64,000 nt of DNA from JAHDVS01 sp964370985. Its GTDB lineage: Bacteria > Actinomycetota > Thermoleophilia > Gaiellales > Gaiellaceae. The DNA lies in assembly GCA_964370985.1 (NCBI GenBank), contig CAYJLE010000002.1:85507-149506 (forward strand). The letters are read 5' to 3'. The position numbers were made by a program, and so were the translations under genes. Under the pieces are notes generated by a model. The model was not told where the DNA came from. It saw nothing but the letters and a program-made list of their open reading frames with translations, and did no database searches. Below, one piece after another: positions 51,496-60,632 of the stretch. Numbering within the stretch: position 1 is the stretch's first letter; each line of letters starts with the position of its first letter.

Positions 51496-52902
51496 ATGGA
51501 GAAGCAAACAGAAGGGGGCGACAGGTACGACGCCCTCGTCGAGCGGATCACGCGACGCAACTTCATCAAGATCGCGGGCGCGGCCGGGCTCGCGGCCGGG
51601 ATCGCACCGATTCTCGCTGCCTGCGGCGGCGGGGAGGAGGCGACTCCGGAGACCACGGCCCCCGCGACCGAGACGAGCGCGACGACGACGCCGGCCACCA
51701 CCGGCGGCGGGGCGACCGGGCGGCCGCTCAAGATCGGCTACGTGACCCCCCAGACGGGGGCGCTCGCGGGCTTCGGCGAGGCGGACACGTTCGTCCTGGC
51801 CGAGATGGAGAAGCGGTTCGCCGACGGGCTCGACGTCGGCGGCACGACCCACCCCGTGGAGATCGTCGCGCGGGACAGCGAGTCGGACCCGAACCGCGCG
51901 GCCGAGGTAGCCGGAAGCCTCGTTCTCGATGACGGAGTCGACCTCGTGCTCGTCGAGGGCACGCCGGAGACCACGAACCCCGTCTCGGACACCTGCGAGG
52001 CGAACGGCGTCCCCTGCATCTCGTCGGTCGCCCCGTGGCAGCCGTGGTTCTTCGGCCGCAACGGCGATCCGGCGGCCGGCTTCCAGTGGACCCACCACTT
52101 CTTCTGGGGCCTCGAGGACATCATCGCGGTCTTCCTGTCGATGTGGAGCCAGGTCGAGACGAACAAGATGGTCGGCGCGATCTGGCCGAACGACGGCGAC
52201 GGCAACGCGTGGGGCGACCCCGAGCTCGGCTTCCCGAAGCCGCTGACCGAGGCCGGCTACACGATCGCCGACCCGGGCCGCTACCCGAACCTGACCGACG
52301 ACTTCTCTGCCCAGATCTCCGAGTTCAAGTCGAAGGGCGTCGAGATCGTCACCGGAGTGCCGATCCCGCCGGACTGGACGACGTTCTGGACGCAGGCCGC
52401 CCAGCAGGGCTTCAGCCCGAAGATCGCCTCGATCGGCAAGGCGCTCCTGTTCCCCGCCTCGGTGGAGGCGCTGGGCGAGATCGGGGATGGCATGTCCACG
52501 GAAGTCTGGTGGAGCCCGAGCCACCCGTTCACGTCGTCGCTCACCGGCCAGTCGGCCGGCGACCTCGCGGCTGCCTACACCGCCGCAACGCAGAGGCAGT
52601 GGACGCAGCCGATCGGGTTCGCCCACGCTCTGTTCGAGGTCGGGGCGGACGCGCTCAGCCGCAGCGCCGACGTCGACGACAAGGCGGCGATCGCGGCCGC
52701 GAGCGCGGCGACGAGCCTCGACACCGTCGTCGGCAACATCACTTGGGAGGGCGGACCCGTCCCGAACGTCGCCAAGACGAAGCTTGTCGGCGGCCAGTGG
52801 AGCCCGGGCACCGACTTCCCCTACGACCTCGTCATCGTCGAGAACGCGGCGCTGCCGGACGTGCCCACGGGCGGTACGCTGCGGCCGATCCCGGGCTCGT
52901 AG
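51496..52902 (+). CDS. Liv-type substrate-binding protein, Tat lipoprotein
   Basis: A 468-residue binding protein. The N-terminus has a twin-arginine motif TRRNFIK (residues 19-25), a hydrophobic stretch and a lipobox before Cys43 (LAAC), so it is exported folded by Tat and lipid-anchored. A Thr/Ala-rich linker leads into the type I binding fold at KIGYVTPQTGALAGFGEAD. GAGGAGGGAAGG before ATG 51496 is a strong ribosome site. It starts the second Liv set (51496-56275) at the end of the dikinase operon and probably binds an aromatic acid or phenolic acid. Confidence 0.87.
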   Translation: MEKQTEGGDRYDALVERITRRNFIKIAGAAGLAAGIAPILAACGGGEEATPETTAPATETSATTTPATTGGGATGRPLKIGYVTPQTGALAGFGEADTFVLAEMEKRFADGLDVGGTTHPVEIVARDSESDPNRAAEVAGSLVLDDGVDLVLVEGTPETTNPVSDTCEANGVPCISSVAPWQPWFFGRNGDPAAGFQWTHHFFWGLEDIIAVFLSMWSQVETNKMVGAIWPNDGDGNAWGDPELGFPKPLTEAGYTIADPGRYPNLTDDFSAQISEFKSKGVEIVTGVPIPPDWTTFWTQAAQQGFSPKIASIGKALLFPASVEALGEIGDGMSTEVWWSPSHPFTSSLTGQSAGDLAAAYTAATQRQWTQPIGFAHALFEVGADALSRSADVDDKAAIAAASAATSLDTVVGNITWEGGPVPNVAKTKLVGGQWSPGTDFPYDLVIVENAALPDVPTGGTLRPIPGS

Positions 52903-52933
52903 GCACGGAGAGGCTGCCGGCGGAGGGTGAGTC

Positions 52934-53656
52934 ATGGGGAGCGTGATCGAGCTGGAAGGGGTCTCGAAGTCGTTCGGGTCGCTGCAGGCGCTCGACGACC
53001 TCAGCCTGCAGCTCGACGAGGGCGAAGCGCTCGGCGTCGTGGGGCCGAACGGCGCCGGAAAGACGACCATGCTCAGCCTGATCGCCGGCAGCCTCCATCC
53101 CGATCGGGGGCGGATCCTCTTCTGCGGCCGGGACGTCACCCGCGTCTCGCCACATGGCCATTGCCGGCTGGGGATCGCGCGCACGTTCCAGATCCCGCGT
53201 CCCTTCGGCGGGATGACCGTGTTCGAGAACGTCCTCGTCGGAGCGAGCTTCGGCCCGGCCGGCTCCGACGGGGACGCCGAGGAGACCGCGGTCGGCGTGC
53301 TTGCCGACGTCGGGCTGCTCCGCAAGGCGAACACGCTCGCCGGTGCGCTGCCGCTGCTCGAGCGCAAGCGCCTCGAGCTCGCCCGCGCCCTCGCTGCACG
53401 CCCGCGGGTGCTCCTGCTCGACGAGATCGCCGGCGGCCTGACCGAGCCCGAGGTGCTCGAGCTCGTCGCGACGATCCGGAAGGTGCGGGCCGCCAGCGTC
53501 TCGCTCGTCTGGATCGAGCACATCGTCCATGCGCTGCTCGCGGTCGTCGACCGCCTGGTCGCCCTGGACTTCGGGCGCAAGATCGTGGAGGGTGATCCGC
53601 AGGCGGTGATGGCGAGCCCGGAAGTCCGCAGCGTCTACCTGGGGGCCGGCGCGTGA
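52934..53656 (+). CDS. livG: Branched-chain-type ABC ATPase LivG
   Basis: A 240-residue ATPase. Walker A GPNGAGKTT (about residues 37-45), Q-loop FQIPRPFGG and Walker B VLLLDEIAGG (about 157-166) are intact. The signature region is degenerate (LPLLERKRLELARALA) as in many LivG proteins of this group, and shows the glutamate codon that has become a stop in the 29198 gene. ATG 52934 is preceded by a weak GGAGGGTGA site. Confidence 0.9.
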   Translation: MGSVIELEGVSKSFGSLQALDDLSLQLDEGEALGVVGPNGAGKTTMLSLIAGSLHPDRGRILFCGRDVTRVSPHGHCRLGIARTFQIPRPFGGMTVFENVLVGASFGPAGSDGDAEETAVGVLADVGLLRKANTLAGALPLLERKRLELARALAARPRVLLLDEIAGGLTEPEVLELVATIRKVRAASVSLVWIEHIVHALLAVVDRLVALDFGRKIVEGDPQAVMASPEVRSVYLGAGA

Positions 53657-53687
53657 CGGTCACGCGGCGCGGCAGCGAGGCCCCCGG

Positions 53688-54386
53688 GTGAGCCTGCTCT
53701 CGCTGGAAGCCGTCAGCGGCTTCTACGGCGACTTCCAGGCGCTGTTCGACGTGTCGCTCACGGTGGAGGAGGGGGAGACCCTCGCGATCATCGGCGCGAA
53801 CGGCGCCGGCAAGTCCACGCTGCTCGGGGCGGTCGCAGGCTCTCTGGCCAGAGTCGATGGCGCGGTTCGCTTCGACGGCCGCCCGATCGGCGGGCTCGCT
53901 CCCCACGCTCGCGTCGGCCGCGGCATCTCGCTCGTGCCCGAAGGGCGGCGGGCCTTCCCGAGCCTCTCGGTCGAGGAGAACCTCCTGATCGGCTCCTATC
54001 CGAGGCGTCCGGGCCCCTGGGAGCTCGGGCGCGTGTACGAGCTCTTCCCCCTGCTCGCCCGCGTCGCGCGCACGTCCGCGGCGAGGATCTCGGGCGGGGA
54101 GCAGCAGGCGCTCGCGATCGGGCGCGCGCTGATGGCGAACCCGAGGCTCCTGCTCCTCGACGAGGTGTCGCTCGGCCTCGCCCCGATCATCGTCAGCCAG
54201 CTCTACGCCGCCATGCCGGAGATCACGGGTCTCGGCACGACCGTGCTGCTCGTGGAGCAGGACGTGAGCCAGGCGCTTCGCGCCGCCGGACGCGTGTACT
54301 GCCTGCTCGAAGGGCGGGTCTCCCTGGAGGGACGGCCGGGGGAGCTGTCACGCGACGAGATCACGGCTGCGTACTTCGGAGTCTGA
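53688..54386 (+). CDS. livF: Branched-chain-type ABC ATPase LivF
   Basis: A 232-residue ATPase with Walker A GANGAGKST (about residues 37-45), signature ISGGEQQAL (about 134-142) and Walker B LLLLDEVSLGLAP (about 155). The GTG start is 32 bases after livG. It is the second ATPase of the transporter in this operon. Confidence 0.9.
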   Translation: MSLLSLEAVSGFYGDFQALFDVSLTVEEGETLAIIGANGAGKSTLLGAVAGSLARVDGAVRFDGRPIGGLAPHARVGRGISLVPEGRRAFPSLSVEENLLIGSYPRRPGPWELGRVYELFPLLARVARTSAARISGGEQQALAIGRALMANPRLLLLDEVSLGLAPIIVSQLYAAMPEITGLGTTVLLVEQDVSQALRAAGRVYCLLEGRVSLEGRPGELSRDEITAAYFGV

Positions 54387-54389
54387 GCC

Positions 54390-55259
54390 GTGGAGTGGGT
54401 CAACGCGATCGTTCAGGGGGTTCTGCTCGGGGGGCTGTACGCGCTGTTCGCGACCGGGCTCTCGCTCGCCTTCGGCGTGATGCGGCTCGTCAACCTTGCG
54501 CACGGCGACCTGAGCATCCTCGCGGCCTTCCTCCTCGTCGCGATCGTCGACGCCGTCGGCATCGATCCGTGGATCGGGCTCTGGCTGGTGGTGCCGGCGA
54601 TGTTCGTGATCGGCTACGCCCTCCAGTACGGCCTTCTGAACCGTGCGCTGGCGGGCGGCGAGCTCGCCCCGCTGCTCGTCACCTTCGGGTTGTCGATCAT
54701 CCTCCAGAACGTCCTGCTCGAGGTGTTCACGGCTGACTCGCGCGGCCTCGACGCGGGTGCGATCGAGACGAGCAGCATCCGGATCACCGAACAGCTCTCC
54801 GTGGGCTGGTTCCCGCTCGTCACCTTCCTCGTCAGCGTCGTCCTGCTCGGCGTGCTGCAGCTCGTGCTCAGCCGCACCCGGGTGGGCCGGGCGCTCAGGG
54901 CGACGGCGGATGACCCGCGCACTGCGCAGCTCATGGGGATCGACAACCGCCGCATCTACGCGCTCGCGATGGGGATCGCGCTCGCGACGGTCGCTCTCGC
55001 AGGGGTGTTTCTCGGCATGCGGACGACGTTCGGCCCGGCGATCGGCCCGGCCCGGTTGATCTTCGCGTTCGAAGCGGTGATCATCGGAGGGCTCGGCTCG
55101 CTGTGGGGGACGCTCGTCGGCGGAGTCGTGCTCGGCGTCGCGCAGACGATCGGCGCGCAGGTCTCACCCGGCTGGGGCGTCCTGACCGGGCACCTCGTCT
55201 TCCTCGCGGTGCTGGCCACGCGGCCGACAGGCCTCTTCGCCAGGCAGGTCGAGCGGTGA
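54390..55259 (+). CDS. livH: Branched-chain-type ABC permease LivH
   Basis: A 289-residue membrane protein of the LivH group: QGVLLGGLYALFATGLSLAF (about residues 9-28) and MRLVNLAHGDLS at the N-terminus, about eight hydrophobic helices and IIGGLGSLWGTLVGG near residue 231. GTG start three bases after the livF stop. Its closest relative in the window is the permease at 32214. Confidence 0.9.
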   Translation: MEWVNAIVQGVLLGGLYALFATGLSLAFGVMRLVNLAHGDLSILAAFLLVAIVDAVGIDPWIGLWLVVPAMFVIGYALQYGLLNRALAGGELAPLLVTFGLSIILQNVLLEVFTADSRGLDAGAIETSSIRITEQLSVGWFPLVTFLVSVVLLGVLQLVLSRTRVGRALRATADDPRTAQLMGIDNRRIYALAMGIALATVALAGVFLGMRTTFGPAIGPARLIFAFEAVIIGGLGSLWGTLVGGVVLGVAQTIGAQVSPGWGVLTGHLVFLAVLATRPTGLFARQVER

Positions 55260-56275
55260 GCACCGAGCCCGCCGTCGTGCGCGCGACCGGGGCGAGCCGC
55301 GTCGGGGCAGCCGTCGGGGCAGCCGCGCTCGCCGCGCTCGTGACCGTGCCGTTCTGGGCGTCCGCCGGCGACATGCGCCTCCTGGTGGAGGCACTCACGC
55401 TGCTCGCGCTCGCCCAGATGTGGAACCTGCTCGCGGGCTACGCGGGGCTCGTCTCGATCGGCCAGCAGGCCTTCGTCGGCATCGGGGCCTACGGCCTCTA
55501 CTTCTTCGGCGACAAGGTCGGCCTGCACCCGTTCCTCGCCGCCGGTCTCGCCGCGCTCGCGGCCGCGGCGATCGCGATCCCGACGGCCGGGCTCGCGTTC
55601 CGGCTGAGAGGCGGCTACTTCGCGATCGGCACCTGGGTGATCGCCGAGGTCTACCACCTGCTCACGGTGAACACGTCGTACCTCGGCGGCGGCTCGGGCG
55701 TCACCGTCGGGTCGGCCGCCGCGCTCGAGCGGGCGACCCGTGAGGACGGCACCTACTGGCTCGCGCTTGCGACCGGGGTCGGCGCGATCGTCGTCGTCTA
55801 CGCGGTGCTGCGCTCCCGGCTCGGGCTGGCTCTGACCGCGATCCGCGACAACGAGGAGGGCGCCGAGAGCCTGGGCGTCGACCTCACGAGGGCGAAGTTC
55901 GTCGTCTACGTCGTGGCCGGTCTCGGCTGCGGGCTTGCCGGCGCGGTCATCTACCTGAATCTGCTCAGGATCCAGCCCGACGCGGCCTTCACCGTCAACT
56001 GGACGGCGTACATGATCTTCATCGTCGTGATCGGCGGGATCGGCACGATCGAGGGACCGATCGTCGGCACCGCGGTGTTCTTCGCGCTTCGCGAGCTCCT
56101 GTCCGGGTACGGCACCTGGTACCTCGTCGCGCTCGGGACGGTCGCCGTCGTGGTCGTGGTCGGCGCCCCCGGCGGCCTCTGGAGCCTCGTGCTGCGGCGC
56201 TTCGACCTGCGTCTGTTCCCGGTGCAGCGCCGGCTGCGCCTGCCGCCGGCGCCGGAGCGGGAAGCCAACCCGTAG
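55256..56275 (+). CDS. livM: Branched-chain-type ABC permease LivM
   Basis: A 339-residue permease with MWNLLAGYAGLVSIGQQAF (about residues 54-72) and AIRDNEEGAESLGVDL (about 195-210), ending in a charged tail PEREANP. GTG overlaps the LivH stop by four bases. Its stop TAG runs directly into a 12-base G tract and the scaffold gap, so the last residues and what followed the gene are less certain than the rest. Confidence 0.88.
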   Translation: MSTEPAVVRATGASRVGAAVGAAALAALVTVPFWASAGDMRLLVEALTLLALAQMWNLLAGYAGLVSIGQQAFVGIGAYGLYFFGDKVGLHPFLAAGLAALAAAAIAIPTAGLAFRLRGGYFAIGTWVIAEVYHLLTVNTSYLGGGSGVTVGSAAALERATREDGTYWLALATGVGAIVVVYAVLRSRLGLALTAIRDNEEGAESLGVDLTRAKFVVYVVAGLGCGLAGAVIYLNLLRIQPDAAFTVNWTAYMIFIVVIGGIGTIEGPIVGTAVFFALRELLSGYGTWYLVALGTVAVVVVVGAPGGLWSLVLRRFDLRLFPVQRRLRLPPAPEREANP

Positions 56276-56369
56276 GGGGGGGGGGGTACCCGCCCCCGAG
56301 CCGCCGCCGGCCCCGCCCCGCGGGGGGCCGGCGGGGNNNNNNNNNNTTGGGGCGGTTTTTGCCCGGCCC
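56275..56369. other. Low-quality junction with scaffold gap (10 N)
   Basis: A run of 12 G (56275-56286), GC-only low-complexity bases and ten N (56337-56346) lie between the LivM stop and the PaaX-like stop. The true distance and content here are unknown, and the adjacency of the two sides is a scaffolding inference. Confidence 0.95.
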
Positions 56370-57245
56370 CTACGACGACGACGGCCGCGCCGGGCGGTGC
56401 CCCGGCGTGTTCGCCAGCTCGAAGTAGCGGGTCGCCGCGGGGCGCAGCGTCTCGAAGATGCCGCGGAACGTCTCGACGACCTCGCGGCGCTTCCAGGCCT
56501 GGCCGACGACCTCCTCGGGCAGCGTCGGGTCGAGGGCCGGGAAACGGCGGTACTCGGCGAGCGCGCGTGTGCGGATCACGAACGCGTCCCGGTCGGTGAG
56601 CGAGCCGGCGGCCGCGGGAGCGCAGTAGGGGGAGAACGCTGCCACGTAGGACTCGTAGCGCGCCGCCAGGTCCGGGAGGTCCCAGAGCCGGCGGATCAGC
56701 GCGCCGGCGTCGGTGGCCGCGGCCGCCGGCCCGACCACCACCGCCACGTGGCCGTCGAGGCCGAGGTCGGCGACGAGGCTCTCGACATCGTCTTCCCGGT
56801 TGCGTGGAGCGAGCCACATGCCCTCCTGTGGCGAGCCGAAGCCGAGGAAGCGCAGGCGGCGTGCGAGCCGCCTGCCGGCCGCTTTCTGCTCCTCGGGGAT
56901 CGCGTACCAGAGCACCGTCCAGAGGCCGTCCCAGGGCTCGTCGAGCGCGAAGCTGTCGATCCGCCTGGTGCCCTCCGCGAGCAGCGTCTCGAGCCGGGGC
57001 GTGAAGTCGTAGTGGACGAGCCGGCCGTCCTTGGCGGGCGCGAGCAGCCCGCGGCGGACGAGGCGTCCGAGCGCGATCCGCGTCGCCGGGGTGGAGAAGC
57101 CGAGCTCGCCGAGCAGGCGCACGAGCCCGCCCGACCAGACGTGGCCGCCGGCGGGGCGGACGTACCAGCCGAGCAGGTCGAGCACGAGCTCCTGCGGCTG
57201 GAGCGCCTCCTGGGAATACTGATCAATATTGGCTTGACGGATCAT
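56370..57245 (-). CDS. PaaX-family regulator divergent from the benzoyl-CoA reductase operon
   Basis: A 291-residue PaaX-like protein. The N-terminal helix-turn-helix is in LLGWYVRPAGGHVWSGGLV and STPATRIALGRLVRRGLL (about residues 40-75), followed by the PaaX central domain (WTVLWYAIPEEQKAAGRRLARRL) and C-terminal domain. ATG 57245 was preferred over an upstream TTG since the family N-terminus follows. The gene faces the bzd operon, and the -35 box of that operon lies within its first codons, so the protein probably represses both until an aryl-CoA appears. Confidence 0.86.
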   Translation of the reverse strand: MIRQANIDQYSQEALQPQELVLDLLGWYVRPAGGHVWSGGLVRLLGELGFSTPATRIALGRLVRRGLLAPAKDGRLVHYDFTPRLETLLAEGTRRIDSFALDEPWDGLWTVLWYAIPEEQKAAGRRLARRLRFLGFGSPQEGMWLAPRNREDDVESLVADLGLDGHVAVVVGPAAAATDAGALIRRLWDLPDLAARYESYVAAFSPYCAPAAAGSLTDRDAFVIRTRALAEYRRFPALDPTLPEEVVGQAWKRREVVETFRGIFETLRPAATRYFELANTPGHRPARPSSS

Positions 57246-57302
57246 CGCGGCAGGGAGTATTCTAACCGATAGGTAACAGCCCACCAAGGTTAGGTGTTAT
57301 CT
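57234..57302 (+). promoter_or_regulatory. Promoter and dyads upstream of the benzoyl-CoA reductase operon
   Basis: TTGACG (57234-57239) and TATTCT (57258-57263) are spaced 18 bases. Just downstream is an imperfect dyad TAACCGATAGGTAA (57263-57276) and a related TTAGGTGTTATC (57290-57301). This AT-rich 70-base island is unlike the surrounding GC-rich sequence and is where a divergent PaaX-type repressor would bind. Confidence 0.58.
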
Positions 57303-58466
57303 ATGGCAGAAGAGCTGACGCAACTGATCGACGAGACCCGCGAGCTGGTCGACGATCTCGACTATCCGGCCGTTCACCGTTGGCTCGAGCGGAACCCCGG
57401 CGGGAAGGTGCTCGGGCATTTCCAGGTCTACTTCCCCGAGGAGCTTGCGCACGCAGCCGGGATGCTGCCGATCAAGCTGGCGGGCGCGAGCTCCGCGCTC
57501 CAGGTACGGCAGGCCGACGCCCGCTTCGCCGCGTTCGTCTGCTCGATCATCCGCAGCTCGCTCGAGACCGCGCTCGCGGGCCGCGCCGACTTCCTCTCCC
57601 TGTTCGTCACCCACCCGATCTGCGACGCCGCCCGCCACTCCTGCGGCGTCTGGGCACGCAACCTGCCGGGCATCCCGTGCCAGATGCTCTACCTGCCCCA
57701 GAACATCCGCTCGGCGTACGCCCCCGCGTACCTGGAGAGCGAGTACCGGCGAATCGCGGGAGTGATCGAGGAGGTCGCGGGCCGCGAGATCACCGACGAC
57801 GCCCTGCGCGCGTCGATCGACCTCTTCAACGAGAACCGTCGCCTGCTGCGCGAGCTGTACCGGATCAAGCGCGAGACCCCGTGGCTCGTCTCCTCCGTCG
57901 AGGCCTACGTGCTCACCCGGGCCGCGGCGGTGCTGCCGCGCGAGGAGCACAACGAGCTCCTGCGCCGGGCGCTCCCGCTCGTCGCGGCGAGGGACGCGAA
58001 GACGCAGGACAAGATCCGCATCGTCTTCGAGGGCGGCTTCTGCGAACAGCCTCCGCTCGAGATGCTCGCCGTGATCCAGGACGTCTGCTACGTCGTCGAC
58101 GACGACTTCCTGATCGGGCTGCGCTGGCTGACCGAGGACGTCCCGACCGACGGCGACCCGTACGCCAGCCTCGCGCGCGCCTACATCGAGACGTCGAGCT
58201 ACAGCCCGGTGCAGCGCGACCCGCAGAAGCTGAAGGAGGACATGCTGCTCGCGCGGATCCGAGGCGCCGGCGCGGAGGCGGCGATCGTGGCCGCCGCGAA
58301 GATGTGCGAGCCCGGGCTCGAGGAGCAGGTGAGCTACAGCCGCGCCCTCGACGAGGCCGGGATCCCGCACCTCGTGATGGAGTTCGAGGAGAAGACCAAC
58401 GTGTTCGAGCAGGTGCGCATGGAGGTCGAGACCTTCGCGGAGTCCCTGCTCTTCGAGTTCGCCTGA
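57303..58466 (+). CDS. bzdN: Benzoyl-CoA reductase subunit N (BcrC-like)
   Basis: A 387-residue protein of the 2-hydroxyacyl-CoA dehydratase D-component fold. Conserved cysteine blocks are HPICDAARHSCGVW (Cys107 and Cys114), FEGGFCEQPP and KMCEPGLEEQ (Cys335), the last being characteristic of BcrC/BzdN. With subunit O it binds the [4Fe-4S] cluster and aromatic CoA ester where the ring is reduced by two electrons. Length equals the usual 43 kDa. ATG 57303 is preferred; GTG 57294 is a possible alternative. Confidence 0.82.
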   Translation: MAEELTQLIDETRELVDDLDYPAVHRWLERNPGGKVLGHFQVYFPEELAHAAGMLPIKLAGASSALQVRQADARFAAFVCSIIRSSLETALAGRADFLSLFVTHPICDAARHSCGVWARNLPGIPCQMLYLPQNIRSAYAPAYLESEYRRIAGVIEEVAGREITDDALRASIDLFNENRRLLRELYRIKRETPWLVSSVEAYVLTRAAAVLPREEHNELLRRALPLVAARDAKTQDKIRIVFEGGFCEQPPLEMLAVIQDVCYVVDDDFLIGLRWLTEDVPTDGDPYASLARAYIETSSYSPVQRDPQKLKEDMLLARIRGAGAEAAIVAAAKMCEPGLEEQVSYSRALDEAGIPHLVMEFEEKTNVFEQVRMEVETFAESLLFEFA

Positions 58467-58482
58467 GCCGGAGGAGGAGCCA

Positions 58483-59811
58483 GTGGCCGAGCAGAGAGTC
58501 GCCGAGCGCACACGGGCGGGGGACGGGGCGGCCCCCCACTCCGAGCTGATCGGTGCCACCCGCGCCGAGAGCCGCCGCCTGATCGAGACGTGGTGGCAGG
58601 ACATGAGCGACGCCGACGCGGAGGGGCGCCCGGTCGCGAACGTGTTCGTGATGGGGTCGACCGCGGAGATCCTGCGCTGTTTCGACGTGCCCATGAGCTT
58701 CCCCGAGATCACCTCGCTCCAGGCTGCGGTGCGCGGCAAGCAGATGGACTACCTCGTCGCAGCGGAGGACTACGGCTACTCGCCGGACATCTGCGGCTAC
58801 GTCAAGGTCGACGTCGGCCTGCACCTCGGCGGTCGCGAGCACCCGTCCGGGAAGCTGCCGCGGCCGACGCTGGTCGTCTCCCCGAACACCTGCAACACGT
58901 ACATCAAGTGGGCCGAGATCTGGGAGCGGATGTACGGCTGCCCGGTGTTCGTCCTCGACCTTCCCGGCTGGCGCGGCACGGGCGGGGACGTCCTCCCGGG
59001 CAGCGAGGAGTTCGAGCGCGACCGCCGCTACGTCGAGGGGCAGCTGCGCGAGCTGATCGCTCTGTGTGAGCAGATCACGGGCACGAAGCTCGACCTCGAC
59101 CGGCTGCGCGAGGTGCTGGGCGAGGTCAACGAGCTCGCCGGCCTCTACGAGGAGGTCGTCGCCGAGAACAAGCACCACCCGGCACCCTTCGACGCCATGC
59201 TCGACGGTCTCAACTACATGGGCATCGCGAACGCCTACCGCGGCGACCCCCGCGGCACCGCGTTCATGCGGCTCGCGCGCGACGAGCTGCGCGAGCGGGT
59301 GCGCCTCGGGATGGGCGCGATCCCCGACGAGAAGTACCGGCTGCTCCTGGTCGGCACGGCCTGCTACTCGCACTTCCGCCGCTTCCTCGAGCTGTTCCAC
59401 TCGTGGGGAGGCGTGTTCGCCCACTCCGAGTACATGTCGTTCGCGGGCGGCGGCATCGACCGGGGAATCCGCTACGACCTCGACCGGCCGATCGAGAGCA
59501 TGGCCGAGCAGATCCTCTGGAGCGCCCAGCAGAGCTTCTCGGGCATCTTCTTCTCCCAGGAATGGCAGGCGAACATCGTGCGCGAGTGGGACATCGACGG
59601 GATCTGCTTCCACGGGATCAAGTCCTGCCGCACGGTCTCGACCGGCCTCCCCGACGAGCGCGAGTGGCAGATGCGCACGAACGACATCCCGGGGCTCTTC
59701 ATCCAGTCCGACCTCGTCGACGCGAGGCTCTGGTCGGACGCCCAGATGAAGAACCGCGTCGATGCCTTCTTCGAGGCGCTGGCAAGCCGTAGAGCGGCGG
59801 CGAGGAGGTGA
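58483..59811 (+). CDS. bzdO: Benzoyl-CoA reductase subunit O (BcrB-like)
   Basis: A 442-residue partner subunit. It shows EDYGYSPDICGYVKVDVG (about residues 92-109), LVVSPNTCNTYIKW (about 127-140), GTACYSHFRRF and HGIKSCRTVSTGLPD (about 381-395), giving the conserved cysteines of BzdO/BcrB. Its 49 kDa size and position after the N subunit match known bzd operons. GTG start follows a GGAGGAGGAG ribosome site. The two active-site subunits plus two ATPase genes downstream distinguish this from 2-hydroxyacyl-CoA dehydratases. Confidence 0.82.
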   Translation: MAEQRVAERTRAGDGAAPHSELIGATRAESRRLIETWWQDMSDADAEGRPVANVFVMGSTAEILRCFDVPMSFPEITSLQAAVRGKQMDYLVAAEDYGYSPDICGYVKVDVGLHLGGREHPSGKLPRPTLVVSPNTCNTYIKWAEIWERMYGCPVFVLDLPGWRGTGGDVLPGSEEFERDRRYVEGQLRELIALCEQITGTKLDLDRLREVLGEVNELAGLYEEVVAENKHHPAPFDAMLDGLNYMGIANAYRGDPRGTAFMRLARDELRERVRLGMGAIPDEKYRLLLVGTACYSHFRRFLELFHSWGGVFAHSEYMSFAGGGIDRGIRYDLDRPIESMAEQILWSAQQSFSGIFFSQEWQANIVREWDIDGICFHGIKSCRTVSTGLPDEREWQMRTNDIPGLFIQSDLVDARLWSDAQMKNRVDAFFEALASRRAAARR

Positions 59812-59816
59812 GCGGC

Positions 59817-60632
59817 GTGCTGGTCGCAGGGGTCGACGTCGGCTCCACCCAGACGAAGGCCGTCGTCATGGACGGCGGGCCGAGGGTCGTCGGGCGGGCG
59901 CTGATCGACACGGGCGCGCGCCTGACCGAGGCGGCCCAGGAGGCGTTCCGCCTCGCCGTCGAGGACGCCGGCGCCGACGAGCGCGACGTGGTCTCCGTCG
60001 TCGGCACCGGCTACGGGCGCTACCGGGTCGAGTTCGGGGACACCCAGGTGACGGAGATCTCCTGCCACGCCCGCGGGGCCGTGTTCCTGTTCCCGAACAC
60101 GACGAGCGTCCTCGATGTCGGCGGTCAGGACACGAAGGCGATCCGGGTCGGCGGGGACGGCCAGGTGCTCGACTTCTGCATGAACGACAAGTGCTCGGCC
60201 GGGACCGGTCGCTTCCTCGGCGCCGCCTCCCAGGCGCTCGAGCTGCCGCTCGGGGACCTGGGGCCGCTCGCCCTGACCGCGAAGAACCCGGTCAAGATGA
60301 CCACGACCTGCACCGTGTTCGCGGAGTCCGAGATCCTCGGCTGGCTGGCGCTCGGGCGCAAGATGGAGGACGTGCTGCTCGGCGTCCACGTCGCGATCGC
60401 GTCCCGCTCCGTCTCGCTGCTGCGCAGGGTCGGGATCGAGCCGGAGATCACGTTCACGGGCGGCGTGTCGCGCAACGCAGCCATGGTCAAGCTGCTCGAG
60501 GAGCTCACGGACTGCCCGATCAACGTCAGCGAGGAGTCCCACTACTGCGGCGCGATCGGCGCCTCCCTGTACGCGCTCGACCGGGCGCTCACGGAGGCCG
60601 CGGCCGGGGCGTCGGGAGGCGTGCTGCCATGA
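59817..60632 (+). CDS. bzdP: Benzoyl-CoA reductase ATPase subunit P (BcrA-like)
   Basis: A 271-residue BadF/BadG-type ATPase. The ASKHA phosphate motifs are AGVDVGSTQTKAV (about residues 4-16) and LDVGGQDTKAIR (about 99-110). Cys126 (MNDKCSAGTG) and Cys165 (TTCTVFAESE) are the ligands of the [4Fe-4S] cluster bridging to subunit Q. At 29 kDa it matches the short BzdP rather than the 48 kDa BcrA. GTG 59817 has a GAGGAGG ribosome site at optimal distance; GTG 59808, overlapping the previous stop, is possible. Confidence 0.82.
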   Translation: MLVAGVDVGSTQTKAVVMDGGPRVVGRALIDTGARLTEAAQEAFRLAVEDAGADERDVVSVVGTGYGRYRVEFGDTQVTEISCHARGAVFLFPNTTSVLDVGGQDTKAIRVGGDGQVLDFCMNDKCSAGTGRFLGAASQALELPLGDLGPLALTAKNPVKMTTTCTVFAESEILGWLALGRKMEDVLLGVHVAIASRSVSLLRRVGIEPEITFTGGVSRNAAMVKLLEELTDCPINVSEESHYCGAIGASLYALDRALTEAAAGASGGVLP

